A program made the position numbers and the translations under genes. A stretch of DNA of 60,413 nucleotides from Herbinix sp. GTDB taxonomy: Bacteria > Bacillota > Clostridia > Lachnospirales > Lachnospiraceae. Position 1 is the first letter of the stretch. Each line of letters begins with the position of its first letter. The notes below the pieces were generated by a model, which was given only the letters and a program-made list of their open reading frames with translations, made no database searches and was not told the origin of the DNA. Positions 25,736 to 36,416 of the stretch are shown piece by piece. The stretch lies in NCBI GenBank assembly GCA_029239235.1, contig JAQZBD010000022.1, forward strand, positions 1 through 60,413, in the 5' to 3' direction.

Positions 25736-26590
25736 TTAGGAGTCCTTTAATATATCACGATGCTCAACCTTTATTCCATATTCCGTTTGCCCCAAACGCT
25801 CATATAATTCATTTACCAAGGTTACCGAGCGATGTTTTCCGCCAGTACATCCAATACTAATAACCAATTGGTTTTTACCCTCTTCAATATAGTTTGGTAT
25901 TAAAAATAAAATCATATCCTCAAGTTTATCCAAAAAATCTGTTGCTGTTTTCCCTTGCATAACATAATCCTGCACCGTCACATCATTCCCTGTTAAATGC
26001 TTTAATTCTGGCAAATAATAAGGATTTGGCAAAAACCGAACATCAAATACCAGATCCGAATCTACCGGAACACCATACTTAAAGCCAAAAGATAGAATTG
26101 TAATGAAAAAATTATTAAACTCCTCATTATCAACATAAATCTTTGTAATCTGTGCTTTAAGTTCACGAATTAACAGATGGCTTGTATCAATAATAACATC
26201 TGCTTTTTTCCGCAGAAATCCCAGGCGTTCCTGCTCCAAAGCAATTCCTTTTTCAACTCTCCCTACCTCTGATAAAGGATGAATTCTTCTGGTTTCTTTA
26301 TACCGCTTCACCAACACCTCGGGGGAGCAGTCCAAAAATAAGATTTCATAAGCAAATCCGGAACGATGAATATCCTGCAGTACACTTTCCATTTCTCTTA
26401 AGGCTTGTCCGCTTCGAATGTCAATACCCAAGGCAACATTCGACTGGTTGCCTTGTTCAATGAGTCGTATAAATTTCTTTAATAGTTGGATCGGAAGATT
26501 GTCCACGCAAAAATATCCCGTATCCTCCAACATCTTCAGCACGGAGCTTTTTCCAGCTCCCGACATGCCAGTGACAATGACAAATCGCAT
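25736..26590 (-). CDS. rapZ: RapZ/YvcJ nucleotide-binding protein
   Basis: Start set at 26590 (284 residues, MRFVIVTGMSGAGKSS); the extra codons to 26623 have no family match, and GGAGA lies just upstream. Walker A is GMSGAGKS (8-15), Walker B-like LGIDIRSG near 65-72, and the C-terminal GCTGGKHRSV motif is the conserved signal of the family. In Gram-positives it binds GTP and ATP and affects competence or carbon regulation; in E. coli it controls a small RNA. It lies between murB and whiA. Confidence 0.93.
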   Translation of the reverse strand: MRFVIVTGMSGAGKSSVLKMLEDTGYFCVDNLPIQLLKKFIRLIEQGNQSNVALGIDIRSGQALREMESVLQDIHRSGFAYEILFLDCSPEVLVKRYKETRRIHPLSEVGRVEKGIALEQERLGFLRKKADVIIDTSHLLIRELKAQITKIYVDNEEFNNFFITILSFGFKYGVPVDSDLVFDVRFLPNPYYLPELKHLTGNDVTVQDYVMQGKTATDFLDKLEDMILFLIPNYIEEGKNQLVISIGCTGGKHRSVTLVNELYERLGQTEYGIKVEHRDILKDS

Positions 26591-26638
26591 ACCTGTCTCC
26601 ATTTCCGCTGCAGGTAACAGCAATGACCCTATTCTTAC

Positions 26639-27553
26639 TTAAAACTTACCTAAAAATTTAACTTCAGGCTCTAATCTCACGCCGTATTTCTCTTCTACAA
26701 TTCTTACTACATCTGCAACAAGAGTTAAGAATTCCTTTGCAGTTGCGTTTTCCTTGTTAATTAAAAAGCCACAATGTTTTTCAGATACCGCCGCTCCACC
26801 AACCTGATAGCCCCTAAGTCCTGCATCACTGATCAGCTTACCTGCAAAATATCCCTGAGGCCTTTTAAATGTACTACCGGCACTGTATTGCTCCAAGGGC
26901 TGTTTTTCACGTCTCCTGGCATTCAACTCCTTCATCTTCTGTCGAATTTCAGTCTCCTCACCAGCAGAAAACTTCATATCTGCCTCTAGTAGGATATAAT
27001 CCCTCTCCTGTAAGATACTATGCCGATATCCTAGTTTTAATTCCTCTGCATTAAGTACAAGTATATTTCCTTCCTCATCAAGAACTTTGGCTCCAACGAG
27101 GCAGTGCTTCATCTCTCCGTCATAAGCACCTGCATTCATTGTTACTGCTCCTCCCAAGGTTCCAGGAATTCCCGAGGCAAATTCAAAGCCTGTTAGACTA
27201 TGCTCTGCTATCACACTTGCCAGCTTCGATAAAAGAACACCTGCTTGTGCTGTGACCATTCCATTCTCTCCAAACAAAATATTTGAAAAGTCCTCGCCAA
27301 GTTTCACAATCAACCCACGATATCCTAAATCGGAAACCAGGAGATTACTGCCATTTCCCATAATATAGTAGGGCATTTCCTCCTGTTTACACATGCTTAG
27401 TATAGCACGTACTTCCTCGGTTGATACGGGGAGCACCAGATAATCTGCCTCTCCGCCAATATGCAGGGATGTATGATTTGTCATAGGTTCCTTCAATTTA
27501 ATCCGTTCTTCTGGTAAGATTTGAATTAATTTGTTAAAAAATGAATCTTCCAA
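26639..27553 (-). CDS. murB: UDP-N-acetylenolpyruvoylglucosamine reductase
   Basis: MurB reduces the enolpyruvyl group to make UDP-N-acetylmuramic acid for peptidoglycan, with FAD and NADPH. The TTG at 27553 (304 residues) is chosen since AGGAGG lies six bases before it. FAD-binding motifs NHTSLHIGGEADYL and GIPGTLGGAVTMNAGAY are clear; the proton-donor Ser is in AGSTFKRP; the C-terminal LEPEVKFLG closes the active site as in type II enzymes. It is immediately upstream of rapZ. Confidence 0.95.
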   Translation of the reverse strand: MEDSFFNKLIQILPEERIKLKEPMTNHTSLHIGGEADYLVLPVSTEEVRAILSMCKQEEMPYYIMGNGSNLLVSDLGYRGLIVKLGEDFSNILFGENGMVTAQAGVLLSKLASVIAEHSLTGFEFASGIPGTLGGAVTMNAGAYDGEMKHCLVGAKVLDEEGNILVLNAEELKLGYRHSILQERDYILLEADMKFSAGEETEIRQKMKELNARRREKQPLEQYSAGSTFKRPQGYFAGKLISDAGLRGYQVGGAAVSEKHCGFLINKENATAKEFLTLVADVVRIVEEKYGVRLEPEVKFLGKF

Positions 27554-27694
27554 TGTCAGCCTCCTAATCACTGCCGCCTCTACCAAATCAATAGCTTATT
27601 AATCGCCCTCGATTATGATATCACTGAATTCCAGCATTAAATTATATAATCGAATTATCTATTCCAATTATATAGCCGGATTAGATAATTTATT

Positions 27695-28633
27695 CTATGC
27701 AATGATCAGCTTTGCTGCCCCATAAATTCCTGCATCATTTCCAAGGGTAGCTAACTTAAACTCTTTATTCTTCAATGCATCCATTACATATTGATTGTAG
27801 TATTTCTTTGTAGTTTCTGTAATAATTTCGCCGGCTTTCGAAACACCGCCGCCGATAACGAAAACATCCGGATCCACAACCTGTGAAATATGCGCCAGCG
27901 CAACTCCAAGATAATAACATGCCTTTTCTACTGTCTCAAGCGCCAGCTTATCTCCTGCCTTCGCACAGTCGAATACAGTTTTTGCACTTAATTCAGGATA
28001 AGTACGCATGGTAGAGGAGTCAGTACTCTCCGTTAAAATCTGCTTTGCAAGTCTGACAATTCCGGTTGCGGAAGCGTATTGCTCAAGACAGCCAATTTTA
28101 CCGCAGCCGCAGGTTTTTGTTTCTTTATCATTGACATAGATATGTCCAATCTCACCTGCTGCACCATTGCTGCCAGCCAGTAAGGAGCCATGGAGAACAA
28201 TTCCTCCGCCCACTCCGGTTCCAAGAGTTACAAGTACCATGTTCTGATAGCCTTTTCCGCCACCAACCCAGCACTCGCCCAATGCTGCAACATTTGCATC
28301 ATTTCCGGCTCTTACTCTAAGTCCTGTGAGATTAATCATCTCTTCTTCTATATTAAAATATCCTAAACCAAGATTAGCAAGCTCAAGTACTTCTCCATTG
28401 TCCTTAACCGGTCCAGGTATCCCAACTCCAACACCTAAAACCTGGTCTTTGGTCAGTTGCATTTCATCCATTTTTGAAAGGATAAAATTTGCTGCATCCT
28501 TTAAAATATCTTTTCCATTTCCTGTGCGAATGGTTTCAAAATCCCATTTGCTGATCAGATTCCCCGTGGTATCAAACAAACCAACTTTAACGGCAGTTCC
28601 GCCAATATCAATGCCAAAACATACTTTTTCCAT
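27695..28633 (-). CDS. ROK-family glucokinase
   Basis: The 312-residue protein opens with the phosphate-binding DIGGTAVKVGLF (9-20), has the sugar-binding ELANLGLGY and the catalytic GNDANVAALGE, and the ROK zinc motif CGCGKIGCLEQYAS (about 170-183). These mark a glucokinase of the ROK family that makes glucose 6-phosphate. A small membrane-free cytosolic enzyme. It lies between murB and hprK, which fits a role in carbon control. A specificity for another hexose cannot be ruled out. Confidence 0.9.
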   Translation of the reverse strand: MEKVCFGIDIGGTAVKVGLFDTTGNLISKWDFETIRTGNGKDILKDAANFILSKMDEMQLTKDQVLGVGVGIPGPVKDNGEVLELANLGLGYFNIEEEMINLTGLRVRAGNDANVAALGECWVGGGKGYQNMVLVTLGTGVGGGIVLHGSLLAGSNGAAGEIGHIYVNDKETKTCGCGKIGCLEQYASATGIVRLAKQILTESTDSSTMRTYPELSAKTVFDCAKAGDKLALETVEKACYYLGVALAHISQVVDPDVFVIGGGVSKAGEIITETTKKYYNQYVMDALKNKEFKLATLGNDAGIYGAAKLIIA

Positions 28634-28679
28634 ACTATTACCTTTCTATCCCTTTTTATCCTAGTTCTCATTAAGAAAT

Positions 28680-28716
28680 AAGGTGAAACATAAAACTGAT
28701 TTCACTTGCTATGAAT
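28680..28716. repeat. Repeated intergenic hairpin, copy 2
   Basis: AAGGTGAAA at 28680-28688 pairs, with one G-T, with TTTCACTT inside TGATTTCACTTG at 28697-28708, followed by CTATGAATTA. Same layout as the copies at 20273 and 36168. It lies just past the hprK stop, between hprK and the ROK kinase gene. Confidence 0.5.
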
Positions 28717-28738
28717 TAGTACCATCTATCGTTATAAC

Positions 28739-29668
28739 CTAATTATCATTTTTTTTCAAGCTATTTGTAACTCGGTTATAAAGTTCTTGAGCTGCATTAT
28801 AGCCCATCTTTTTCTGACGATAGTTAACCGCTGCGGATTCGCAAATGATTGCAAGGTTACGGCCGGGACGAATCGGTATCGCGTGGCAAGGCACCTTATT
28901 GCCTAAGAATTCAATATAATCATCTTCTAAACCTAATCGGTCATAGGCCTTGTCCTTATTCCATTCTTCTAATTTTATTACCAAGTCGATGGACTGTGTA
29001 TTCTTAACACTTTCGACACCGAACAAAGTTTTAACATCTATAATTCCGATACCTCTTAATTCGATGAAATGTCTAGTGATATCCGGTGCTGAGCCAATCA
29101 GAGTATCATCACTTACTTTTTTAATTTCTACCGCATCATCGGCAACAAGACGATGTCCACGCTTAATTAACTCCAGTGCAGCTTCACTCTTACCGATACC
29201 GCTTTCACCCATTATTAAAATACCTTCACCGTAAACATCCACAAGTCCACCATGGATTGTGATGCGAGGAGCCAGCTCTACATTTAACCAACGAATTACT
29301 TCTGCCATGAAGGAGGAAGTCGTCTTTGAAGTACGCAGAATCGGAACACCCTTTTCTGTAGCCTGCTTTATAAAATTCTCACTTACTTCCATATTACGGC
29401 AAAAAACGATACAGGGAACATGGAAATCCATTAGCTTTGAAAATATCTGAATTCTCTCTTCACTACTCATTCGCTCCAAAAAGGCCGCTTCTACATGTCC
29501 TATTACTTGAACACGCTCATTATCAAAATGATCAAAGAACCCAGCAAGCTGTAATGCAGGTCGATTCACGTCAGGCTGAGAAATCTTGATGCTCTTAATA
29601 TCAATGTCCGGAGTACAATTCTCCAAATTCATCTTTTCAATTAGTCGAACCAATTCCACTGTATACAT
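28739..29668 (-). CDS. hprK: HPr kinase/phosphorylase
   Basis: The 309-residue enzyme phosphorylates or dephosphorylates Ser46 of HPr and Crh in response to glycolytic state. The C-terminal kinase half has Walker A GESGIGKSEAAL (near residue 155-166), RGHRLVADDAVEI (with the catalytic Asp), ELRGIGIIDVKTLFGV and the GRNLAIICE family signature. The N-terminal half is the usual regulatory domain. GGAGG lies four bases before the ATG. The likely substrate Crh is encoded about 4 kb away in the same gene group. Confidence 0.95.
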   Translation of the reverse strand: MYTVELVRLIEKMNLENCTPDIDIKSIKISQPDVNRPALQLAGFFDHFDNERVQVIGHVEAAFLERMSSEERIQIFSKLMDFHVPCIVFCRNMEVSENFIKQATEKGVPILRTSKTTSSFMAEVIRWLNVELAPRITIHGGLVDVYGEGILIMGESGIGKSEAALELIKRGHRLVADDAVEIKKVSDDTLIGSAPDITRHFIELRGIGIIDVKTLFGVESVKNTQSIDLVIKLEEWNKDKAYDRLGLEDDYIEFLGNKVPCHAIPIRPGRNLAIICESAAVNYRQKKMGYNAAQELYNRVTNSLKKNDN

Positions 29669-29883
29669 ATAGCCTCCTTCTACGTACTCCCTGTACGTAT
29701 CAAATTAAATTTGGTTTTAACATTAAAATCTGGAAAATTCCCAGCATTACTTATATAAAGCTTTGAATATAAAGCTTATAAAATCATGTGCAAAATCACC
29801 TTATAAAACTGCCAGATTGTAATCTAAGCTTGTTTTAAATAATCCGTTCTATTCTACCACATTTTTCAACAAGCTGTAAATCC

Positions 29884-31755
29884 TTATTCTAAGATTGGTT
29901 TATGAAAGAAGTCATAGACCTGCTCTGCAGCCTGCCGATTCATGGAGGGAACCTTCATGATTTCTTCTACGTCTGCTGCCTGGATTGCCTCCAGAGACAT
30001 AAAATACTTCATGAGTGCTCGTCTGCGTGTCGGGCCAACACCGCTGATGTCATCTAAAATGGAATGAACCTGTTGCTTCCCGCGTAGACTGCGATGATAC
30101 TCAATGGCAAAACGGTGGGTTTCATCTTGAATTCTGGTGATTAAACGGAAGAGTTCGCCACTCTTATCAATGGGGAGCTCCTGATTATTATAGAAAAGCC
30201 CACGTGTTCTATGATTATCATCCTTTACCATGCCGCATACCGGGATTACCATATTAAGCTCCGATAAAACCCGAAGGGCAATACCCACCTGTCCTTTTCC
30301 ACCATCCATCAGAACCAAATCCGGATATCTTGTAAAGCTGCCGACGGACTCATCTAAATTCTTTTCTCGCAGCTGTTCCAGCTCCCTCTGTCCGTGAGTA
30401 AAGCGTCTTGTCAGAACCTCATACATCGAAGCATAGTCATCCGGACCTTGGATGGTTTTTATCTTAAACTTACGGTAATCTGCTTTCTTAGGCTTACCTT
30501 TTTCGTAAACTACCATGGAACCAACGGACTCAAAGCCAGAGGTATTGGAGATATCAAAGGATTCTATTCTCTCAATCAATGGAAGATCCAGATACTCTGC
30601 CAGTTCACGTAAGGCTCCTGTTGTTCTGGCTTCTTCACGCTTGATTTTTTCCAGGTCTTGATGCAGCACTAGCTCCGCATTCTTCCTTGCCATATCAACC
30701 AGTTTTTCTTTATCTCCTTTTTGTGGAACCTTCAAGTATACCCTTTGGCCGCGTTTTGTTGACAACCACTGTGTTAATAGTTCTTCCTCCGTTGTTGGAG
30801 CACCCAGGAAGATTTCTTTTGGTATATAGGGCGTTCCTGCATAGAATTGTTTTAGAAAGCTTGCCATAATCTCGCTATCTTCTACATCCTGAACACCACC
30901 TAAGTGGAAATGATCCCTTCCAATCAGCTTTCCATTCCGGATAAAGAAGGTCTGTACTACGGCTTCATCCTTATCCTTAGCAAAGGCAATGATATCCCGG
31001 TCAACCTGGTCCGTATTGGTAATCTTCTGGCGATTTGCTATTTGCTTTACGCTTCCAAGCAGATCCCGATATTCTGCAGCACGTTCAAATTCCAGATTCT
31101 CAGAGGCCTTACTCATCTTGTCCTCCAAAAGCTTAGCAACCCTTGTATAGTTACCATTTAAGAATTCAATTACTTCATCAATATTAGCCCGGTAGTCCTC
31201 GCTGGAGATATAACCCTGACAAGGAGCATCACACTGTCCCATCTGATAATAGAGGCAGGGTCTTTCTTTGCCAATATCCTTTGGTAAAACTCGATTACAG
31301 GTTCTTATTTTATATATTTTACGAAGCAGCTCCAAAGTATCCCTAACTGCATTTACACTAGTGTACGGTCCAAAATATTTGGACTTATCCTTCTTCTGCT
31401 CTCTGGTAATTGCCACCTTAGGAAAGGCTTCATACATGGTAATACGTATGTAGGGATAAGTTTTGTCATCCTTTAACATCGTATTATATTTTGGCATATG
31501 TTCTTTAATGAGGTTACATTCCAGAACTAGAGCCTCTAATTCAGAATCCGTAATGATGTACTCAAAATGGTCAATATGCTCTACCATTTGCTTAATTTTC
31601 TCTGTATGGTTGCGGCTGTTTTGAAAATACTGTCTTACGCGGTTTTTTAATACAATTGCTTTGCCGACATATATGATAGTATCCTTACTGTCACGCATGA
31701 TATACACTCCCGGTGTAGCTGGCAGCTTCTTTAATTCCTCTTCTATGTTAAACAT
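29884..31755 (-). CDS. uvrC: Excinuclease ABC subunit C
   Basis: UvrC cuts DNA on both sides of a lesion bound by UvrAB. The ATG at 31755 (623 residues, [18 protein letters not shown]) follows AGAGGAG; the earlier TTG is less likely. The GIY-YIG nuclease lies at about 12-95 ([18 protein letters not shown]), the UVR helix pair near 205-240 ([18 protein letters not shown]), the RNase H-like C-terminal nuclease at about 370-540 ([18 protein letters not shown]), and two helix-hairpin-helix motifs at the end ([13 protein letters not shown]). It follows ftsH. Confidence 0.96.
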   Translation of the reverse strand: MFNIEEELKKLPATPGVYIMRDSKDTIIYVGKAIVLKNRVRQYFQNSRNHTEKIKQMVEHIDHFEYIITDSELEALVLECNLIKEHMPKYNTMLKDDKTYPYIRITMYEAFPKVAITREQKKDKSKYFGPYTSVNAVRDTLELLRKIYKIRTCNRVLPKDIGKERPCLYYQMGQCDAPCQGYISSEDYRANIDEVIEFLNGNYTRVAKLLEDKMSKASENLEFERAAEYRDLLGSVKQIANRQKITNTDQVDRDIIAFAKDKDEAVVQTFFIRNGKLIGRDHFHLGGVQDVEDSEIMASFLKQFYAGTPYIPKEIFLGAPTTEEELLTQWLSTKRGQRVYLKVPQKGDKEKLVDMARKNAELVLHQDLEKIKREEARTTGALRELAEYLDLPLIERIESFDISNTSGFESVGSMVVYEKGKPKKADYRKFKIKTIQGPDDYASMYEVLTRRFTHGQRELEQLREKNLDESVGSFTRYPDLVLMDGGKGQVGIALRVLSELNMVIPVCGMVKDDNHRTRGLFYNNQELPIDKSGELFRLITRIQDETHRFAIEYHRSLRGKQQVHSILDDISGVGPTRRRALMKYFMSLEAIQAADVEEIMKVPSMNRQAAEQVYDFFHKPILE

Positions 31756-31812
31756 AAATCGCTCACTCCTCTTTACGTTCAATGAGATATTAAGTTTAAA
31801 GTTTTATTCCGA

Positions 31813-33747
31813 TTATAGCTGACCTTTCTCAACTGCTTCTGATTGATTTGAAGAAATTTCTTCTTTCATTTCAAGTTCAGCCTTTGGTTCTTCTGTTATG
31901 CCTTTAATCTCACGATAAATTTTCATAAATTCTTCACCTGTGATTGTTTCTTTTGAGATTAAATAATCTGCAACTTTGTCAAGAACCTCACGATTCCCTG
32001 CAAGAAGCTCCTCCGCCTTTGCATAACAGCTTTTTAGGATTTGCATTACTTCTGTATCAATCTCTGCTGCTGTTTGATCTCCACAATTAAGAACAGCTCT
32101 GCCGTCAAGATATCTGTTTTCAACGGATTCCAGTCCCATTAAACCAAACTTTTCAGACATACCATACTGGGTAACCATAGCCCTTGCAAGGGAGGTCGCC
32201 TTTTCAATATCGTTGGAAGCGCCTGTAGTAATCGAATTGAATACCAGCTTCTCAGCCGCACGTCCGCCATAGAGAGTCACGATGCGAGTAAGAATCTCTT
32301 CCTGGCTCATTAAATATTTCTCTTCTTCCGGAACCTGCATTACATAACCAAGAGATCCCATGGTTCTTGGTACGATTGTAATCTTCTGAACCGGCTCTGC
32401 ATCCTTTTCCAAAGCAGTCACTAAGGCATGACCAACTTCGTGGTAAGCAACAATTCTCTTTTCTTCTTTACTAAGGATTCGATCTTTTTTCTCTTTACCT
32501 GCAATTACGACTTCAACGGATTCAAACAAATCCTCCTGCATTACAACAGTTCTTCCCTGCTTAACAGCAAGAATCGCTGCCTCATTAATCATATTTGCCA
32601 AATCAGAACCCACTGCTCCAGAGGTTGCTTTCGCAATTGCATCCAAATCTACGGAATCATGCATCAATACATTCTTAGCATGTACCTTAAGAATATCAAC
32701 TCTTCCTTTTAAGTCCGGTTTATCTACGATAATACGTCTGTCAAAACGACCGGGACGCAGTAATGCTTTATCCAATACTTCAGGTCTATTGGTAGCACCC
32801 AATACAACCAGACCCTTAGAGGAATCAAAACCATCCATATTAGCCAGCAGCTGATTCAAGGTCTGTTCTCTCTCATCATTACCACCGCCGTAATGGGAAT
32901 CACGGCTTTTACCAATAGCGTCAATTTCATCGATGAAAATAATACATGGTGCCTGTTGCTGTGCCTGCTTGAACAAATCTCTTACTCTGGAAGCACCGAC
33001 ACCGACGAACATTTCCACAAAATCGGAGCCAGATAACGAGAAGAAAGGAACCTTAGCTTCTCCGGCAACTGCTTTTGCTAACAGTGTCTTACCTGTTCCG
33101 GGAGGCCCTACGAGTAATGCACCCTTCGGAAGCTTTGCACCGATACGGGTGTATTTGGCCGGATTATGAAGGAAGTCAACGATTTCGGTAAGGGATTCCT
33201 TTGCTTCCCCCTGACCGGCTACATCCTTAAAGGTGACTCCGGTTTGCTTTTCCACATATACTTTGGCGTTACTCTTTCCAACGCCCATCATGCCACCACT
33301 GTTCTTTGATATGGTACGGAATAGAAACCACATTACAACATAGATGGCGATAATCGGAAGAATACTGCCGGCAATTGATAACAAGATATTCGTCTCCTGC
33401 GGCTCTTCCTTAAAAGTTACTTTTGCTTCATCTAAACGGTTTACCAAATCCTCATCATAAAAATACCCTGTATAGTAGGTAGTCTTAATGGCATTGTCAG
33501 GCTGTTCCTTTGGTGTAATATAAATTTTTTGTGATATGGTCTTTACGGATTCTACTTTACCCTCTTTCAGCATATCCAAAAACTGATCATAGGTAATCTC
33601 TACTTGTTTACCATTTTTTATGGTGTCCTGAAGAGAAGCAAACGTAAACCATATTAATAAAGAAGTTACTAAGATTACAACAATAGCAATTCTATTGGGT
33701 AAGCCATTTTTGTTGTTCTTATTGTTGTCGTTCTTATTGTTGTCCAT
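31813..33747 (-). CDS. ftsH: ATP-dependent membrane metalloprotease FtsH
   Basis: The 644-residue protein has two membrane spans (about 18-38 and 110-135) around a small outer domain, then the AAA+ ATPase with Walker A GPPGTGKT (about 215), Walker [12 protein letters not shown] and the second region of homology RPGRFDRRI, and a zinc protease with HEVGH (about 438). It degrades unneeded and damaged membrane and soluble proteins. GGAGG precedes the ATG. Length and order are normal. Confidence 0.97.
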   Translation of the reverse strand: MDNNKNDNNKNNKNGLPNRIAIVVILVTSLLIWFTFASLQDTIKNGKQVEITYDQFLDMLKEGKVESVKTISQKIYITPKEQPDNAIKTTYYTGYFYDEDLVNRLDEAKVTFKEEPQETNILLSIAGSILPIIAIYVVMWFLFRTISKNSGGMMGVGKSNAKVYVEKQTGVTFKDVAGQGEAKESLTEIVDFLHNPAKYTRIGAKLPKGALLVGPPGTGKTLLAKAVAGEAKVPFFSLSGSDFVEMFVGVGASRVRDLFKQAQQQAPCIIFIDEIDAIGKSRDSHYGGGNDEREQTLNQLLANMDGFDSSKGLVVLGATNRPEVLDKALLRPGRFDRRIIVDKPDLKGRVDILKVHAKNVLMHDSVDLDAIAKATSGAVGSDLANMINEAAILAVKQGRTVVMQEDLFESVEVVIAGKEKKDRILSKEEKRIVAYHEVGHALVTALEKDAEPVQKITIVPRTMGSLGYVMQVPEEEKYLMSQEEILTRIVTLYGGRAAEKLVFNSITTGASNDIEKATSLARAMVTQYGMSEKFGLMGLESVENRYLDGRAVLNCGDQTAAEIDTEVMQILKSCYAKAEELLAGNREVLDKVADYLISKETITGEEFMKIYREIKGITEEPKAELEMKEEISSNQSEAVEKGQL

Positions 33748-33861
33748 GAAATCCTCCTATTCATAGAAATATCTAATTCGACACAATCTATGTGCCGCTT
33801 ACTTATCGTGTATCATGGCTTTAAACCGGTAGAAGTACATGGAATGTATTACCAAGACATA

Positions 33862-34014
33862 CCTACAACATACATATTATATATGTATTCTTTCCGGTGC
33901 GCATTTGCAATTATAATAATGAAGCTTTCGTAGTGGGGATAGCAAGCTGTCAAGGTCGTCAGCAGGCTGATTCTTCTCACAATATATAAGATGACGAATG
34001 CGCAAATACAAGAT
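33862..34014 (+). ncRNA. Possible folded RNA upstream of the pyrG promoter
   Basis: Nested inverted repeats are visible: CCTACA near 33862 with TGTAGG near 34014, TGCGCATT near 33897 with AATGCGCA near 33997, GTGGGGA near 33935 with TTCTCAC near 33975 (two G-U on the plus strand), and AGC..GCTG with CAGC..GCT inside. The long unpaired arms recall 6S RNA, but size and sequence do not allow a call. The rest of the 33748-34213 gap appears empty apart from the ftsH leader. Confidence 0.3.
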
Positions 34015-34213
34015 GTAGGCATAACCTACTGTATTTTCCAATTAACCGTATAACTCATTATAGCCATAGTCTTCCCATAAATCAATAAAATTGTTCTTAA
34101 ATTTCTGTGTTTAAATTATGTAGAAAATGTCGAAAATAATAAAAATATTAATATTTTAATACAAAACACTTGATTTTATCATTAAGGCAGAGTAAAGTTA
34201 TTTTGAATGATAA

Positions 34214-34242
34214 TTGACTTCCATTCAGGGATGTAGTATACT
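34214..34242 (+). promoter_or_regulatory. Promoter of pyrG
   Basis: TTGACT at 34214-34219 and TATACT at 34237-34242, 17 bases apart, make a strong vegetative promoter. Transcription should start near 34249, giving a leader of about 214 bases before the pyrG ATG. Confidence 0.8.
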
Positions 34243-34284
34243 AGAGCACAAATTGTGTTACATACCAGCAAGGGAGTCGGATAT

Positions 34285-34363
34285 GGTTTAAGGTCCCATA
34301 AGGATCGATCGGCTAACCAACCATTTGCCTTAAACCTTCTCAGAAGGTTTGACGGCTTTTTTT
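34285..34363 (+). promoter_or_regulatory. Attenuator in the pyrG leader
   Basis: A terminator (34327-34339 with 34343-34356, one bulged C, then seven T's at 34357-34363) overlaps an alternative stem in which GGTTTAAGG at 34285-34293 pairs with CCTTAAACC at 34328-34336. The two cannot form together. The leader thus looks like a conditional terminator before CTP synthase. The part between (34294-34326) and the 5' part (34249-34284) may sense a signal. No known riboswitch or PyrR loop recognised, and the transcript does not begin with the GGG needed for the Bacillus reiterative mechanism. Confidence 0.7.
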
Positions 34364-34462
34364 GTTGCCAAAATAAGGTAAATCCTTAAAAAAACATGAA
34401 TTTTGTTATCTAATGAAATGACTATAAATATCAAAATGTCATAGACAAAAGGAGGAAATAAA

Positions 34463-36079
34463 ATGCCCGTAAAATATGTATTTGTAACCGGTGGTGTTGT
34501 ATCAGGCTTAGGAAAGGGAATCACAGCGGCTTCCCTTGGACGTCTGCTAAAGGCTCGTGGATATCATGTAACAATGCAGAAGTTTGATCCCTATATCAAT
34601 ATTGATCCAGGTACAATGAATCCAATTCAGCATGGAGAGGTGTTCGTTACCGATGACGGTGCAGAGACTGATCTAGACTTAGGACATTATGAGAGATTTA
34701 TTGATGAAAGTCTTGATAAAATGTCTAATGTAACAACAGGAAAAATCTATTGGTCCGTACTTTCCAAGGAAAGACGCGGTGATTTCGGAGGAGGTACCGT
34801 GCAGGTAATACCTCATATTACGAATGAAATCAAGAGCCGTTTTTATAGAAATGATCAAAGTTCCGATATGCATATTGCTATTATTGAGGTTGGTGGTACT
34901 GTCGGTGATATTGAAAGTCAGCCATTCCTGGAAGCAATCCGTCAATTCCGCCAGGATATCGGTGATCATAATGTTGCATTAATTCATGTTACTCTGATTC
35001 CTTATCTTAAAGCATCCGGAGAAATGAAGACAAAGCCTACCCAGGCAAGTGTAAAAGAGCTTCAGGGTATGGGGATACGTCCTGACATCATTGTATGCCG
35101 TACCGAGCTTCCTTTGGAGCAGGGCATCAAAGAGAAAATCGCCCTCTTCTGTAATGTTCCAAGTTCCAATGTATTGCAGAACCTGGACGTGGAGTATCTT
35201 TACGAAGCACCTATCGCTTTAGAGCAAGAGCATATCGCAGATGTTACCTTAAAGTGTCTGGATCTTCCATGTCCGGAACCGGATCTCAGTGATTGGGAAA
35301 GCATGGTTCAGGATTTAAAGAATCCCACTCAGACGGTTGAGGTTGCTCTTGTCGGCAAATACACCCAGCTTCATGATGCTTATATCAGTGTTGTTGAATC
35401 CTTAAAGCATGGTGCAGTTGCTAATCACGCTTCCATTAATATCCGTTGGATTCCTTCCGAGTCTGTTACAAAGGATAATGCAGCTGAGCTGCTAGACGGA
35501 GTATGCGGTATTATCGTACCGGGCGGTTTCGGCGACCGTGGTATTGAAGGTAAAATAAATGCCATTCGCTATGCTAGAGAGAATAACATTCCATTCCTTG
35601 GATTGTGTCTTGGTATGCAGTTAGCTTTAGTAGAATTCGCACGTGATGTTATTGGCTTCGAGGATGCACACAGTGTTGAGCTGGATCCTTCCACCACACA
35701 TCCAATTATCCATCTTATGCCGGAACAGGATGGCATTGAAGATATAGGCGGTACTTTAAGACTTGGCTCCTACCCTTGTCATTTGGATGAAAACAGTATT
35801 GCACATCAGCTTTATGGTGAGAATATTATCCACGAGAGACATCGTCATCGTTATGAGGTAAATAATTATTATAGAAATGATTTCTTAAAACACAACATGA
35901 AGCTTTCCGGTCTTTCTCCGGATGGACGAATTGTTGAAATGATAGAGATGCAAAAGGATGCGCATCCTTTCTTCCTTGCAACTCAGGCTCATCCGGAATT
36001 TAAATCCAGACCGAATAAGCCGCATCCATTATTCAAGGGCTTTATTGCTGCTTCTCTTGAATATTGCGGAGAGCGCTAA
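34463..36079 (+). CDS. pyrG: CTP synthase
   Basis: PyrG makes CTP from UTP, ATP and glutamine. The 538-residue protein has the N-terminal amidoligase with [17 protein letters not shown] (10-26) and [17 protein letters not shown], and the C-terminal class I glutamine amidotransferase with Cys in [11 protein letters not shown] (about 380) and His-Glu in [16 protein letters not shown] precedes the ATG. It is the only plus-strand core gene here and has its own promoter, attenuator and terminator. Confidence 0.97.
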   Translation: MPVKYVFVTGGVVSGLGKGITAASLGRLLKARGYHVTMQKFDPYINIDPGTMNPIQHGEVFVTDDGAETDLDLGHYERFIDESLDKMSNVTTGKIYWSVLSKERRGDFGGGTVQVIPHITNEIKSRFYRNDQSSDMHIAIIEVGGTVGDIESQPFLEAIRQFRQDIGDHNVALIHVTLIPYLKASGEMKTKPTQASVKELQGMGIRPDIIVCRTELPLEQGIKEKIALFCNVPSSNVLQNLDVEYLYEAPIALEQEHIADVTLKCLDLPCPEPDLSDWESMVQDLKNPTQTVEVALVGKYTQLHDAYISVVESLKHGAVANHASINIRWIPSESVTKDNAAELLDGVCGIIVPGGFGDRGIEGKINAIRYARENNIPFLGLCLGMQLALVEFARDVIGFEDAHSVELDPSTTHPIIHLMPEQDGIEDIGGTLRLGSYPCHLDENSIAHQLYGENIIHERHRHRYEVNNYYRNDFLKHNMKLSGLSPDGRIVEMIEMQKDAHPFFLATQAHPEFKSRPNKPHPLFKGFIAASLEYCGER

Positions 36080-36167
36080 AAGAAAAGGACAAGCTGTTAG
36101 TTGACCATTAAATATTCGTTAACTAAAGTCTGGTGAGTAGGTTCACTATAAATAGTATAACGGACCC

Positions 36168-36235
36168 AGTGAATAAGTGATATGTTTCAGTTGTCAAAAG
36201 CAATAGATTCTGTTAGTTGATTCACTTGATATGAA
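36168..36235. repeat. Repeated intergenic hairpin, copy 3
   Basis: AGTGAAT at 36168-36174 can pair with ATTCACT inside TGATTCACTTG at 36218-36228, which is followed by ATATGAA as in copies 1 and 2. The arms are further apart than in the others. It lies between the pyrG stop and its terminator; 36080-36167 holds nothing else. Confidence 0.45.
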
Positions 36236-36283
36236 AAGAAGTCAGGCATGTAATCCATTGGATTATCATGCTTGACTTCTTTT
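36234..36283. terminator. Bidirectional terminator between pyrG and lspA
   Basis: Arms 36234-36250 and 36267-36283 pair over 17 bases with one G-T (AAAAGAAGTCA/TGACTTCTTTT), with an inner stem AATCC/GGATT. T-rich on the plus strand after the stem. The genes on both sides point toward it. The remaining stretch to 36416 shows nothing. Confidence 0.82.
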
Positions 36284-36416
36284 CATTATATATCTCTGTC
36301 TCAATACGAAAGAACTCATTTGAAATTCTTTCCAAATGATTCTTGCACCTACTTTATAGTCCAGGATTATAATTATTCTTAATATTGAAAACTGCTGACC
36401 TAAACAATATTTTTCA

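Noticed and set aside
34249..34363. Bacillus-type pyrG control by slippage on GGG at the transcript start, or a PyrR-binding loop
   Set aside because: The predicted transcript starts near CACAAA, without GGG, and no PyrR anti-antiterminator loop sequence is present.
34330..34524. 64-codon minus-strand frame at the pyrG start
   Set aside because: Overlaps the attenuator and the pyrG start region; no binding site.
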